NCBI RefSeq assembly: GCF_004103755.1 | Contig: NZ_CP035283.1 | Coordinates: 1,426,001 to 1,490,000 of the forward strand | Direction of reading: 5' to 3' | DNA length: 64,000 nt | Source of the DNA: Caproiciproducens sp. NJN-50 | GTDB lineage: Bacteria > Bacillota > Clostridia > Oscillospirales > Acutalibacteraceae | Part shown: one piece after another, positions 17,188 through 25,829 of the stretch | How positions within the stretch are numbered: position 1 is the stretch's first letter | Layout of the letters: the number at the start of each line of letters is the position of its first letter | Program-made: the position numbers and the translations under genes | Notes under the pieces: model-generated | What the model was told of the DNA's origin: nothing | What the model saw: only the letters and a program-made list of their open reading frames with translations | Databases searched by the model: none

Positions 17188-19701
17188 CTATATCACAACA
17201 AAGTCCACGCCGACCCCGGCCCGCACGATTTCTTTGACGCTGCCGACGGTTAGGTCGTCCTCGATGATGGTTTTCTGCAGTCGCGTGCCGTCCGGCGCGA
17301 CGTTGATGCGGAGATCGTCACCGCGATAGATTTCAAAGGCCGACGTGGAGATGTGCGCCCTCATGTCGGTCGTGTTGCTCCCGATCGTCAGGCCGGTGCC
17401 GTCCGCGATGAAATTCGTCGTGTAAAGCTCCTCGTCGGACTGCACCCACGGCGCGACGTTCGTGCCTTCGGAAACGATCAGGTCGGACGCGAGGATTTCA
17501 ACGGAAGCTGTCATTTTTATGGTGCAGACCGTATCAAGGGAATTGAACTGGAACGTGACGAACGTCCAGTCCGTGCCGGTGTCGGTATTGTCGTACAGAA
17601 CGGCTTCGGCGCTGTTCTGCGTAATGCTTACTGTTACTGTTCCGCCGGAACCGGAGGACCGGAAGAGCAGAGACACCGTGTGCGCCGCGTTGAATTTCAG
17701 GGGGAACTCCTGCGAGATGGCACTGTCCGCCGCCATGAGGAAAGCGGAGTTGCTGAGCGTGTTGTTTGAGGTATCCGTGTTGGAAACGGTAGTGACTGTT
17801 CCGGTTGTGCTCCAGAAAGTCAGCCCGTTCCGGCCCGCCGAATTCTTCAGCAGATTCCGGTAGCCGGTCCGGCTGATCGAAAGCGACAAACCGTCTACGG
17901 TCTGCTGCATCGTGGTCAGCCGGGTATCAACGTCTGAAAACTGTGCGTCATTTTCCGAAACATATCCGTCGAATGTGCTGCTTTCGACTTTTGTCTGAAT
18001 CGAGGAATCGTGCTGCTCGATGGTCGATTCCGCGTTGGAGAGCCGGAGCGCGATGCCGTCCTCGGTATTGGAAATCTGGTTGTCGATGCTGGAGACGGTG
18101 GTCTGCAGGCCGCCGACGTCTGTTTGGATGGTGGTGAGCGTCGAATTGATCGTCGTGATTTCTCCGGCGTTGGAATTGACGCCGTTCTGCGCGGTGTCGG
18201 CCAGCGCCTTGAGCTTTGCGGTGACCGCCTGTACCAGTGTGTTCCGGGCGGCGTAATACTCCGCAAATTTCTGCCGGTACTGCTCGCCGCTGATGTCGGT
18301 GGTAATATCCCGGTGTTCATCGTCCAGCCAGAGAGGCAGACCGTCCGTGTAGAGCGCGCCGCCGTTCAGATAGTTCGACAGGAGTTGGAACGCGTCGTTG
18401 TAATCGGAAAGCTCGGCTGAAATGCCGAGCGCCGCCGCCTGCGTGCCGAGGGCTTCCTTCTCGTTTGCGAAGGCGCTCCACTCCCGCAGGGCGGCGCTTT
18501 TTTCGCTCGGGGTCAGCTTGCCGTCGCTGTTGATGTCATCAATGCTGCCTGTGACGGCAGATACCGTCTGATTTGTAACCGTGATCTCCTGCTTCACCTC
18601 GCTGATCTGCCGGGAAGCGGAGTTGATGGAATTGACAACGGAAATGCGCTTTTCTCCGATGGTCAGCGTTTCGAACCGGTCGGTCAGGCAGTCGTAGGAA
18701 ACCGCGCACACCCGGAGCTTCACGCTGACGCCGAACGGCGCGTAGTCGACCGTCACGTCGTCGCCTAGGTTCACCGTCAGCAGGGATTTGTATTTTTCAT
18801 ACCCGGAGATGTCTTTCCAGTCCATGAAATCCACGGAGAGGGAGAGCGTCGGGATATCGGCCCCGGCGAGGTACCGGTCGGCTACAAACTGCCGCATGGC
18901 GTCGTAACAGGAGTCGGTTGTCGGATACGGGACCGCGCCGTCAACATCCTTGCCGACCTGGTAACCGGTGTCCATTGCCGCGATGACCGGGAACGGATAG
19001 TCGGCGATGCGCGGGCTGTCGATATATTTTTCGGGGAGTAGCAGGACCTGATTGTCCCCGGTCAGCGCCGTCGGCAGAATCCGCGTCGCCACGCCGGAAG
19101 CGTCCTCCTGGAATTCCAGCCCGGCCAGGTTCTTCCTGTAGGCGATCCGAACCCCGTTGTCCGCGCCGATCCGTGTGTTGACCGCAATATTGTAGTTATC
19201 GCGGACGATCTCGCCGCCCCACCGGGAGATGAACGCCTGATCGGCGTCGCCGAGGAGCGCCCGCGCCGGCGACTGGCGGATATAGTACGCGGTGGAAGTG
19301 TGCGTGATGTCGCTCGAAAAAGTAAACGGCGTCAGGTACTGGCAGCCGTCCAGAATTTGCTGCCCGGCTTCCGCGCCGGTTTTGCCGGTCGGCCTGACGT
19401 CCTCCACGAAATTCGCCAGCAGGTCGTAGAAGATGTGGCGGGCGTTCACCATGACCGTGCCGTCGACCGCGTCCTTCACCACCCGGTAGATGCGGAACGC
19501 CTGCGCGCCCCGGTGGGTGTCCGCCCGGACGATGTTGTTTTTCCGCAGGCGTTTCCATTTGCCGAACGAGTCGACCGGATGCGTCAGCTCCAGCTCGAAC
19601 GCACCGTTGATCTCTTCCGAAACGACGCACGAGATGGGAGCGACTGTGCCCAGCCCGTTGTTATCGAATTCCCGCGCATTGGAATCGTAGACCAGAATCA
19701 T
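17188..19701 (-). CDS. Phage tail protein (prophage endopeptidase/tail-associated lysin family)
   Basis: An 837-aa minor structural protein. The N-terminal 350 residues (starting MILVYDSNAREFDNNGLG, with a CVVSEEINGAFELELTHPV segment) match the conserved N-terminal region of phage minor structural/endopeptidase tail proteins that cap the tail below Dit. Near residue 387 lies DINSDGKLTPSE, a textbook 12-residue EF-hand-like calcium loop, followed by coiled-coil and carbohydrate-module-like regions. The ATG at 19701 overlaps the Dit stop as TAATG; a GTG at 19710 is possible. Confidence 0.82.
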   Translation of the reverse strand: MILVYDSNAREFDNNGLGTVAPISCVVSEEINGAFELELTHPVDSFGKWKRLRKNNIVRADTHRGAQAFRIYRVVKDAVDGTVMVNARHIFYDLLANFVEDVRPTGKTGAEAGQQILDGCQYLTPFTFSSDITHTSTAYYIRQSPARALLGDADQAFISRWGGEIVRDNYNIAVNTRIGADNGVRIAYRKNLAGLEFQEDASGVATRILPTALTGDNQVLLLPEKYIDSPRIADYPFPVIAAMDTGYQVGKDVDGAVPYPTTDSCYDAMRQFVADRYLAGADIPTLSLSVDFMDWKDISGYEKYKSLLTVNLGDDVTVDYAPFGVSVKLRVCAVSYDCLTDRFETLTIGEKRISVVNSINSASRQISEVKQEITVTNQTVSAVTGSIDDINSDGKLTPSEKSAALREWSAFANEKEALGTQAAALGISAELSDYNDAFQLLSNYLNGGALYTDGLPLWLDDEHRDITTDISGEQYRQKFAEYYAARNTLVQAVTAKLKALADTAQNGVNSNAGEITTINSTLTTIQTDVGGLQTTVSSIDNQISNTEDGIALRLSNAESTIEQHDSSIQTKVESSTFDGYVSENDAQFSDVDTRLTTMQQTVDGLSLSISRTGYRNLLKNSAGRNGLTFWSTTGTVTTVSNTDTSNNTLSNSAFLMAADSAISQEFPLKFNAAHTVSLLFRSSGSGGTVTVSITQNSAEAVLYDNTDTGTDWTFVTFQFNSLDTVCTIKMTASVEILASDLIVSEGTNVAPWVQSDEELYTTNFIADGTGLTIGSNTTDMRAHISTSAFEIYRGDDLRINVAPDGTRLQKTIIEDDLTVGSVKEIVRAGVGVDFVVI

Positions 19702-20408
19702 TACAGCCACCGCCAGTTCGGAGTGATTTCAAGGGACGTGATCCCGCCGGAAAATGAGATGATATTTTCGCCCGGCAGGAGCGCCGGGTAATCGCCTGTC
19801 ATGGTGGAATTTTTGCCGACCAGCTCCGCGCCGGTGTCCTGATACGTTTCCTGAATCGCGGAATCAAGCGTCACCGTGCCATCGATATCGCTGAAAGACA
19901 CATTGCTCCCATTGATTGTCAAAGTACCGGCTCCCGAACCGGTGACCTTTATAATGGGAAGGGACTTCACCGTTCCGGGATTGATGAGCGTCGCGCTTTC
20001 GCTGACTGTGACGGGAGTATTTTCGGTCGCATACTGGAACGGCCGGCAGCTGAACACGATGATGAAATGAGAGGTGATCTTCAGCACGATTTCAAAATCA
20101 ATGCTGTTGACCACCTGCGCGAGATACTTCCGCCCCGGGATGTGGCTGAAAACGAGGTCGGATTCACCCGCGCCCAGAAGCCAGCCCTTGACGGCGCTGA
20201 TTTTGGAGACAGGGTCGCCGAGGAGCGAGCATTCCACGGAGAGCGTGATGTCGCCGTAGGTGCCCTCGTCGCGGCGGAGCCTTGAGTCCATCCCCGGCAC
20301 ATCGGTATACGTCACTCGGCGCTCCGGAGAGGAGATATTGGGGCGCTTTTCCACATAGACGCCGAAGTCCCGAAAGCTGTCTTTCCCGCCGAATTCGAAA
20401 CTCAGCAT
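19701..20408 (-). CDS. Distal tail protein (Dit)
   Basis: A 235-aa protein of the siphovirus distal tail family. The N-terminal pattern MLSFEFGGKDSFRDFGVYV, the central DVPGMDSRLRRDEGTYGD and a C-terminal galectin-like beta region (ITPNWRWL at the end) are typical. Dit forms a hexamer between the tail tube and tip. The start overlaps the tape-measure stop (TGATG), consistent with a translationally coupled tail operon. Confidence 0.88.
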   Translation of the reverse strand: MLSFEFGGKDSFRDFGVYVEKRPNISSPERRVTYTDVPGMDSRLRRDEGTYGDITLSVECSLLGDPVSKISAVKGWLLGAGESDLVFSHIPGRKYLAQVVNSIDFEIVLKITSHFIIVFSCRPFQYATENTPVTVSESATLINPGTVKSLPIIKVTGSGAGTLTINGSNVSFSDIDGTVTLDSAIQETYQDTGAELVGKNSTMTGDYPALLPGENIISFSGGITSLEITPNWRWL

Positions 20409-22699
20409 CACGCGTTCCCCCTTGCCGCCGCTGCCTGCTGACGGTAGAATTCAAACTCATAGGCAAGGCGCTGGATGTCCTTTTCCGAGTTGTTGACGAA
20501 AGTTTCGATGTGCAGCGTGAAGCCGCCGCCCGCAGGAGAAGTGCCGGCGGAGCCGTTCGATGCGTCGATCCTGTTGACAGCAGGCGAAAGGTTGAAGCTC
20601 GTCGGAACCGCCGCCTGCATATTGGCGGAGATGCCGTCCATCGCCTTGCTGAACCCCTGCCCGAGGCCCTGCGCCATATTCCCGCCGATTCCGGCGAATA
20701 CGGTGGACGGCGAGCGGATGCCGAGTAGGCCTTCCACGCTGTCCACGATCCCGCCGAAGAAATCCTTCACCTTGGCATAAATCCAGTTTCTCATCCCGAC
20801 GATTCCCTGCCAGATGCCGGAGACAATATTGCTCCCGATGTTCGTGAACGCGCCGAGCAGCCTGCCGAACCCGCTCACCATCGCGGAGATGATCTGCGGC
20901 AGCTTTGCCACGAGCGTCGGGATCGCCCGGATCAGGCCGGTTGCCAGCGCGACGATGATTCTGACGCCCGTTTCGATGATGAAGGGCAGGTTGTTGACAA
21001 TGTAATTCACGATGGAGTCGATGATCTGCGGGAGCCGGTCGATCAGGCGCGGCAGGGCGTTGATCAGGCCCTTCGCCAGCCCTTCGATGATCCTGAACGC
21101 GGCGGCGAGCACCTGATCCATGTTGTCCAGAAGCGTGTTCACGATCGTGAGGACCGCGTCGATGACCGCGGGGATGAGCTCCGGGAGCGCGTCGCCGATA
21201 CCCGCTGCCAGCGTAACCACCATCGTCAGCGCGGCGCTCACCAGCTGCGGCAGGTTTGCGACGATCCCGTTGACCAGCGCCAAAATCAGCTGCAAAGCGC
21301 CCTGCGTGATTTGCGGAAGCGCGCTGATCAGCCCCTGAAGCAGAGTCATGACGATCTGCGACGCCGCGCCCACCAGAAGGGGCAGGTTCGCGAGGATCGC
21401 TCCGCCGATGCTGGACACGATGCTCAGCGCAAGCTGGATGATCTGCGGCAGCTGCGCCATTAGCGTGGAAACAAGGCTGCCCACTGTGGTCCCGATGACC
21501 GCGCTGATTTTCGTCCAATCGCCGTTCGCCTCAATAAGACCGCTGGTGAAAGTCCCGAGCAGGGAGACGCCGCTGTCGGCCATCACCTGCAGCTGGGGCA
21601 GAAGCACCATGCCGAGGACGTTCTTCGCCGCCGTGCCGCCGGATTTGAGCCGCTGGACGCTGTCGTCGAATTTGCCGAGAGCCTCCAGCGATTCCGTGCT
21701 CATGACCGCGCCCATGCGTTCGGCCTCGTCGGTCAGCGCGGCGATGCCCGCCGAGCCCTGCTCGATGAGAGGGTTGAGTTCCTGCGCCGATTTGCCGAAA
21801 AGCTGCATGGCGAGCGCGTCCCGTTCCGTTTCATTGGAGACGTTGCCCAGTGCGTCGATGGCTTCCCAATAGACCGTTTCGGAATCCCGCAGGTTGCCGT
21901 TGGAATCGGTCACCGAAATGCCCAGCGCCTTGTATGCGTCCGCCATTTTTCTGGTGCCCGCCTGCGCCGAGGACATGGAGCGCACGTTTTTCGCCATAGA
22001 GCCGGTGAGTGTTTCGAGCGACGTATCCACCAGCTCGGCGGCGTACTGATAGGCCTGCAGGCTGTCGGCGCTCATGCCCGTGACCGAGGACATTGTCAGG
22101 ATGTTGTCGGCGTACTCCGAAGCGCCCACGGTCATGTCGGTCAGAGACTTTGCCGCTCCCACAGCCGCCGCACCGACCGCCACGAAAGCCGTGCCCATCG
22201 CCGCGCCCACGCCTTTGAGGACGCCGCCCAGCTTCTCGAACCTGCCGCCCGCGTCGTCCGCCTGTTTGCCGCTTTCCTGAACCTCGTCGCCGAATTTGTC
22301 GGCGTCTTTCGCGCCTTCCTGAAACTCGCCGCCCATTTCCACAAGGGCTTTTTCGTTCCCGGACAGCTCGCGCTCCATGCCGTTGAGTTCCGCTTCCGCC
22401 TTGTTGAGCTGAATCTGCCAGTTCTGGGTACGGCGGTCGTTCTCGCCGAAGGAGGAGGCGGCGTTGTCCAGCGCGGCTTTCAGGGTGGTGATTTTGTCCT
22501 TCTGCGCGTCGATTTCCTTATTCAGGACGGCATTCCGGGCGGTGACGGCCTCGACCGATTTATCCTGCTTGTCGAACTGAGAGGCGACGAGGTTCATTTC
22601 GCTGCCGAGGACCTTGAAGGTCTGCCGGATATCCTGCAGCGCGCTTTTGAACTCTTTTTCGCCTTCGACCCCGATCTTGAAGCCGAAATTATCCGCCAT
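20408..22699 (-). CDS. Tail tape measure protein
   Basis: A 763-aa protein that sets tail length and is ejected with the DNA. The N-terminal 160 residues form a coiled coil. A hydrophobic stretch rich in Gly and Ala follows. Residues from about 400 to 640 contain many imperfect repeats of roughly 20-30 residues built on LPQI/LPQL and long runs of Leu, Ile and Val. The C-terminus has the FFGGIVDSVEGLLGIRSPSTVF motif seen in Gram-positive phage tape measures. It is strongly preceded by GGAGGTGAG. Upstream lies the antisense cadmium cargo, not the tail chaperone directly. Confidence 0.92.
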   Translation of the reverse strand: MADNFGFKIGVEGEKEFKSALQDIRQTFKVLGSEMNLVASQFDKQDKSVEAVTARNAVLNKEIDAQKDKITTLKAALDNAASSFGENDRRTQNWQIQLNKAEAELNGMERELSGNEKALVEMGGEFQEGAKDADKFGDEVQESGKQADDAGGRFEKLGGVLKGVGAAMGTAFVAVGAAAVGAAKSLTDMTVGASEYADNILTMSSVTGMSADSLQAYQYAAELVDTSLETLTGSMAKNVRSMSSAQAGTRKMADAYKALGISVTDSNGNLRDSETVYWEAIDALGNVSNETERDALAMQLFGKSAQELNPLIEQGSAGIAALTDEAERMGAVMSTESLEALGKFDDSVQRLKSGGTAAKNVLGMVLLPQLQVMADSGVSLLGTFTSGLIEANGDWTKISAVIGTTVGSLVSTLMAQLPQIIQLALSIVSSIGGAILANLPLLVGAASQIVMTLLQGLISALPQITQGALQLILALVNGIVANLPQLVSAALTMVVTLAAGIGDALPELIPAVIDAVLTIVNTLLDNMDQVLAAAFRIIEGLAKGLINALPRLIDRLPQIIDSIVNYIVNNLPFIIETGVRIIVALATGLIRAIPTLVAKLPQIISAMVSGFGRLLGAFTNIGSNIVSGIWQGIVGMRNWIYAKVKDFFGGIVDSVEGLLGIRSPSTVFAGIGGNMAQGLGQGFSKAMDGISANMQAAVPTSFNLSPAVNRIDASNGSAGTSPAGGGFTLHIETFVNNSEKDIQRLAYEFEFYRQQAAAARGNA

Positions 22700-22778
22700 G
22701 CCGTCTCACCTCCTCAAAAATGGCATAAAAAGGAACAGCCTTTCAGTTGCCCCAAGTGACTATTAGGTTAGAAATACT

Positions 22779-22807
22779 TTGACAAGATGCATAAAGGATG
22801 TTACAAT
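22779..22807 (+). promoter_or_regulatory. cadC-cadD promoter
   Basis: TTGACA and TACAAT are separated by exactly 17 nt. The -10 box abuts the start of the palindromic operator. Confidence 0.88.
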
Positions 22808-22832
22808 TCATTCAAATATATATTTGAATGAA
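22807..22832 (+). promoter_or_regulatory. 26-bp perfect palindrome, ArsR/CadC operator
   Basis: All 13 positions of each arm pair perfectly. The core contains TCAAATA...TATTTGA, which is the core of the Staphylococcus cad operator bound by CadC. It overlaps the transcription start region, so bound CadC would block RNA polymerase until Cd, Pb or Zn releases it. Confidence 0.88.
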
Positions 22833-22844
22833 AGGAGGAGTGTT

Positions 22845-23186
22845 GTGGACGATTTTATCTGCAAAGAAAAATTCATCCATGAGGATCAAATCCGCCGGGT
22901 CAGGGAAAAACTTGCCGCCGTATCCCTCGACGCGATAGCGGAAACCTTGAAAAGCCTTTCGGACGGAAAACGACTGCGGATCCTCCTCGCGCTTTACTGG
23001 GAAGAAAAGCTGTGCGTATGCGATTTTTCGGAGTTGCTGCAATGCAGCATGGCTGCCGCTTCCCACCATCTTTGCTACCTTGCGGACCGCCAGCTCGTAA
23101 GCCGCTTTCAAGAGGGGAAATTCGTCTATTACGCCTTGGCCGATCCAAAAACGAGGGACATTCTGAAATTGCTTGTTGAAAAATAA
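22845..23186 (+). CDS. cadC: Metal-responsive ArsR-family repressor CadC
   Basis: A 113-aa winged-helix repressor. The metal site motif ELCVCD of CadC appears here as KLCVCD with C57 and C59, and an N-terminal C6 may complete the thiolate site that senses Cd, Pb or Bi. The recognition helix region is SMAAASHHLCYLADRQLV. I chose the GTG at 22845, with AGGAGGA ideally spaced, immediately behind the palindromic operator. cadD follows 53 nt later. The pair is on the strand opposite to all tail genes, under its own promoter. Confidence 0.88.
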   Translation: MDDFICKEKFIHEDQIRRVREKLAAVSLDAIAETLKSLSDGKRLRILLALYWEEKLCVCDFSELLQCSMAAASHHLCYLADRQLVSRFQEGKFVYYALADPKTRDILKLLVEK

Positions 23187-23239
23187 TCCCGGGCTGAATA
23201 TCCGAGGCCGCAAGGCCTTTTCACAAGAGAGGGAGATTA

Positions 23240-23842
23240 ATGGCTTTCATCATTTCCGCAATCGCAACTTTTGTATCCACCAGCATCGACTATCTGTTCA
23301 TTTTGGTCATCCTGTATTCCCAGAAGAAAAATCATCAGCGCTCCGGTATGATACTGGCGGGGCAGTATCTGGGATTATCTGTCCTGATCTTTGTCAGTCT
23401 CATTGCTGCCTTTGCGCTCCATTTGATCCCTCAGGAATGGATTGTAGGGTTACTGGGGCTGGTTCCGCTGTTCCTTGGCATCAGAGCGGCTGTCCGTCCG
23501 GAAAGTGAAGGCGAGGAGGACGGGGTTCTTTCCTCCTCTCAAAAATATGGAAGCCTTGTGATAAGTGTTGCCGCCATAACCATTGCCAGCGGCGGAGACA
23601 ATCTCGGCGTCTATATCCCATACTTTACGACTTTGCGGCCGCTCCAGATCGGTGTCGTGATCCTGATGTTCGCCGCGCTGACTTTTCTGCTGAATCTTGC
23701 CGGCAAAAAAGTATCAGGCATCAAGCCGATTGGCGAAACCATAGAAAAATATGAGCGCATTATCGTTCCGGTCATATTCATTGCACTCGGAATTTACATC
23801 ATGGCTGAGAACGGCACGATCACGCATTTTTTACGACCGTAA
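23240..23842 (+). CDS. cadD: CadD-family cadmium resistance transporter
   Basis: A 200-aa integral membrane protein with about five to six helices in the CadD arrangement: N-terminal ATFVSTSIDYLFILVILYSQ, the central TIASGGDNLGVYIPYFTT, and a last helix IIVPVIFIALGIYIM. CadD proteins give Cd2+ resistance in Gram-positive bacteria, by export or binding at the membrane. It follows cadC in one operon with its own ribosome site. The stop lies only 8 nt from the end of the opposing tail-chaperone extension. Confidence 0.88.
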   Translation: MAFIISAIATFVSTSIDYLFILVILYSQKKNHQRSGMILAGQYLGLSVLIFVSLIAAFALHLIPQEWIVGLLGLVPLFLGIRAAVRPESEGEEDGVLSSSQKYGSLVISVAAITIASGGDNLGVYIPYFTTLRPLQIGVVILMFAALTFLLNLAGKKVSGIKPIGETIEKYERIIVPVIFIALGIYIMAENGTITHFLRP

Positions 23843-23850
23843 AAGTGCTT

Positions 23851-24054
23851 CTACACGCTTGGCGGGATAATGTCGTCAATCGTGACGGCCTTCTTCGGTT
23901 TCTCGATCCCGTGCCACTGCTTATGGCAGGCCCATAAATCCAGAAAAAGCCCGATGGGCGTGAGCCAGAACTGCTCCGGCTCCATGCGCATCTGGACGGT
24001 TCCGTAATAATACAGCCGGGTAAAAAGCTCTTCGTCGCTTACCCGGCTTGCGGG
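23851..24054 (-). CDS. Tail chaperone -1 frameshift extension (gpT-like)
   Basis: This 67-codon extension is in the -1 frame relative to the upstream chaperone and has no start of its own. It reads PASRVSDEELFTRLYYYGTV, then a segment with MEPEQFWLTPIGLFLDLW, and ends at TAG. The fused product would be about 193 aa. Sequence and position are typical of the T part of G-GT chaperones, which recruits the tape measure. It ends 8 nt from cadD on the other strand. Confidence 0.85.
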   Translation of the reverse strand, partial: PASRVSDEELFTRLYYYGTVQMRMEPEQFWLTPIGLFLDLWACHKQWHGIEKPKKAVTIDDIIPPSV

Positions 24055-24060
24055 TTTTTT
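24014..24060 (-). promoter_or_regulatory. Programmed -1 ribosomal frameshift signal
   Basis: On the minus strand the heptamer A AAA AAC (24060 to 24054) is in the correct phase. After a 5-nt spacer comes a perfect 10-bp stem (24048-24039 with 24023-24014) with a 15-nt loop. The zero-frame stop codon lies within the 5' arm. Confidence 0.88.
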
Positions 24061-24431
24061 AACGCATTTTCTGCGCCTTCGCTGACCACGTTCCGGGCGG
24101 TGCCCTTGAACATGGCTTCGGTGATGGCGTTTTTGTATGACGCCAGCTGCAGGGGCGAGGTGAGCAGCTCCACTTCCTCCTCGGTCAGCAGTTCCTTCGG
24201 TGCGTCTTTGTGCTTGAGGTTGTAAATCAGGACGGACTGGTTCGCCAGTAGAGTCAGGAGCCAGACGATCTCATCCAGCGCCAGCTCGAAATTCTCGGAG
24301 CGCATCAGCTTCTCGCCCAGGTTCTCTAGGCCGCCGTAGCGGCCCGCGATGGCCTTGGTCGCTTTTGTGGTGAGGATCAGCTCGTATTCCTCGCCGCCGA
24401 TGCCGATCACCGCGCCGCGTTCGTTTTCCAT
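24039..24431 (-). CDS. Tail assembly chaperone, zero-frame product (gpG-like)
   Basis: A 130-aa acidic protein located between the major tail protein and tape-measure genes, the usual place of the siphovirus tail chaperone. Near its 3' end (codons 124-126, TTA AAA AAC) is an A AAA AAC slippery heptamer, and the zero-frame stop lies inside a predicted stem just behind it. Part of the ribosomes should shift to -1 and add the extension at 23851-24054. The protein is thought to coat the tape measure during assembly. Confidence 0.88.
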   Translation of the reverse strand: MENERGAVIGIGGEEYELILTTKATKAIAGRYGGLENLGEKLMRSENFELALDEIVWLLTLLANQSVLIYNLKHKDAPKELLTEEEVELLTSPLQLASYKNAITEAMFKGTARNVVSEGAENALKNPQAG

Positions 24432-24446
24432 GTGAAAAGGCCTCCT

Positions 24447-25046
24447 TTATTCGCCTGCCGGCGGCGCGGTGTAAACCGGCTCGTAAACCTGGGTGTACCA
24501 GCCGGAAATCGTGGTATCCGACACACCGGCGTCGCCTTCGGTCGCCTCGGCCTTCCACGGGTGCTTTCCCTTGCCGTCCGGCTTGTTCCGGCGCATCACG
24601 GTGCCCTCGATGGTGGGCGTCTGGAACGTGATGGAATCGCCCTTGGTTTCCAGATTGGTGTCGGGAATGCCGAATTTGACGCGGTACAACCAGAAATAGC
24701 GGTATTTCCCGTTCGGTTTGAGCGCCCGGAAACCAACAGCCACAGCAGAGCCTTCGTTTTCGCTGGTGGAAACCAGCACGCCGTTGTCGTCTACGATGGC
24801 CCCGGTCAAATCCTGCGCGGCGGTCACGCCGATATCGTCCACGCCCAGGGAGAGCGTGCCGGACTTGAACTCCTTGACGACATAAGCCGTGCCGTCGTCG
24901 GCGTAGAGTGTCGCTTCCGCCAGGTCGATCGTCAGATCGGCCTTGATCGCTTTCGCCAGCTGAACCGGCGTTGCGTAGGTTTCCTCGCCGTTTTCGGCTT
25001 CGGTGATTTTCGCGTAGTAGAGTTTATCCATGCCGATAGTGGCCAT
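24447..25046 (-). CDS. Major tail protein
   Basis: A 199-aa protein of the phi13-type major tail family. The pattern MATIGMDKLYYAKITE, then EATLYADDGTA and FWLYRVKFGIPDTNLETKGDSITF, is typical of the tail-tube subunit. The chosen ATG (25046) has GGGAGG 7 nt upstream; earlier in-frame ATGs are too close to that site. It is followed by the tail chaperone after 15 nt. Confidence 0.87.
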   Translation of the reverse strand: MATIGMDKLYYAKITEAENGEETYATPVQLAKAIKADLTIDLAEATLYADDGTAYVVKEFKSGTLSLGVDDIGVTAAQDLTGAIVDDNGVLVSTSENEGSAVAVGFRALKPNGKYRYFWLYRVKFGIPDTNLETKGDSITFQTPTIEGTVMRRNKPDGKGKHPWKAEATEGDAGVSDTTISGWYTQVYEPVYTAPPAGE

Positions 25047-25048
25047 CC

Positions 25049-25390
25049 TCATTCCTCCCATGCATACGGTTTCGCCACATCGATGGCGTAATGGTGGTAG
25101 CCGGTATCGTCCTCGTGCGCGATATACCGGTGGTCGGTGACGGTGAACCCCGCGTCCAGAAGCGCGCGGACGATGCGGTTTTTGACATCCAGGTAGTTGC
25201 TTTTGGAATAGACGGACAGCCGCGCCTCCTGCGTTTCAAATTCCGGCAGGTTGTCGCCGAACAGCTCAAACGAGTCGGTCAGCGGCGTAATGACGGTGTA
25301 TTCGGCGGGAGCTTCGCCGGAGAAAACGCCGGTTTCCACCGCCAGCCCCAGTTCAGCCATCAGAGCGGTCAGCTCCCCGAGAATATTCAT
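25049..25390 (-). CDS. Phage tail completion/terminator-type protein
   Basis: A 113-aa protein in the position of the tail terminator, between the HK97 gp10-like protein and the major tail protein. It has an alpha/beta pattern without a diagnostic motif. The call rests on gene order and length. The start overlaps the preceding gene by 4 bp. Confidence 0.65.
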   Translation of the reverse strand: MNILGELTALMAELGLAVETGVFSGEAPAEYTVITPLTDSFELFGDNLPEFETQEARLSVYSKSNYLDVKNRIVRALLDAGFTVTDHRYIAHEDDTGYHHYAIDVAKPYAWEE

Positions 25391-25818
25391 AGGCCGCCGA
25401 TTTCCTCCTCCAGTTTTTGTTTCATCGCCTCTATGCCTGGCTTGCGTGCCTGCGTTTTAGCGGGCTGGAGAAACGGTTTCGGCGGCTGGCCGTGCTTCCC
25501 GTATTCGAGGATGTTGGCGATTTTTGCGTTGCTCTCTCCATCTGAACGCGGCTCTGAAAAACCAACCTTGACGTTAAAATTGCCGTTCTTATCCATCTTC
25601 GCCGGGGAAAGGCCCAGCGCCGCTTCAAGTTCCCCGGTGGAACGCGAGGGGAACTTGGTATCCCGCCCGACGGCCTCCCGAAGATTATCCCGCACCTTCT
25701 CAAGGGCGACCTCGCCTCCCGCTTCCAGCACGCGGGGAATGATCTCGTCGGTTTTCTCGCCGAGAGCGGAGACTTTCCGCAGAAAATCGTCCGGCATCTT
25801 AAAATTAACCTTTGCCAC
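25387..25818 (-). CDS. HK97 gp10-like head-tail protein
   Basis: A 143-aa protein starting MAKVNFKMPDDFLRKVSALG from a GTG at 25818 with GAGGTGG upstream. The N-terminal helix and the C-terminal EYGKHGQPPKPFLQPA motif are typical of the HK97 gp10/minor head-tail family. It helps close the head-tail junction. The open frame extends upstream, but only across the neighbouring gene. Confidence 0.82.
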   Translation of the reverse strand: MAKVNFKMPDDFLRKVSALGEKTDEIIPRVLEAGGEVALEKVRDNLREAVGRDTKFPSRSTGELEAALGLSPAKMDKNGNFNVKVGFSEPRSDGESNAKIANILEYGKHGQPPKPFLQPAKTQARKPGIEAMKQKLEEEIGGL

Positions 25819-25829
25819 GTCGAACCACC

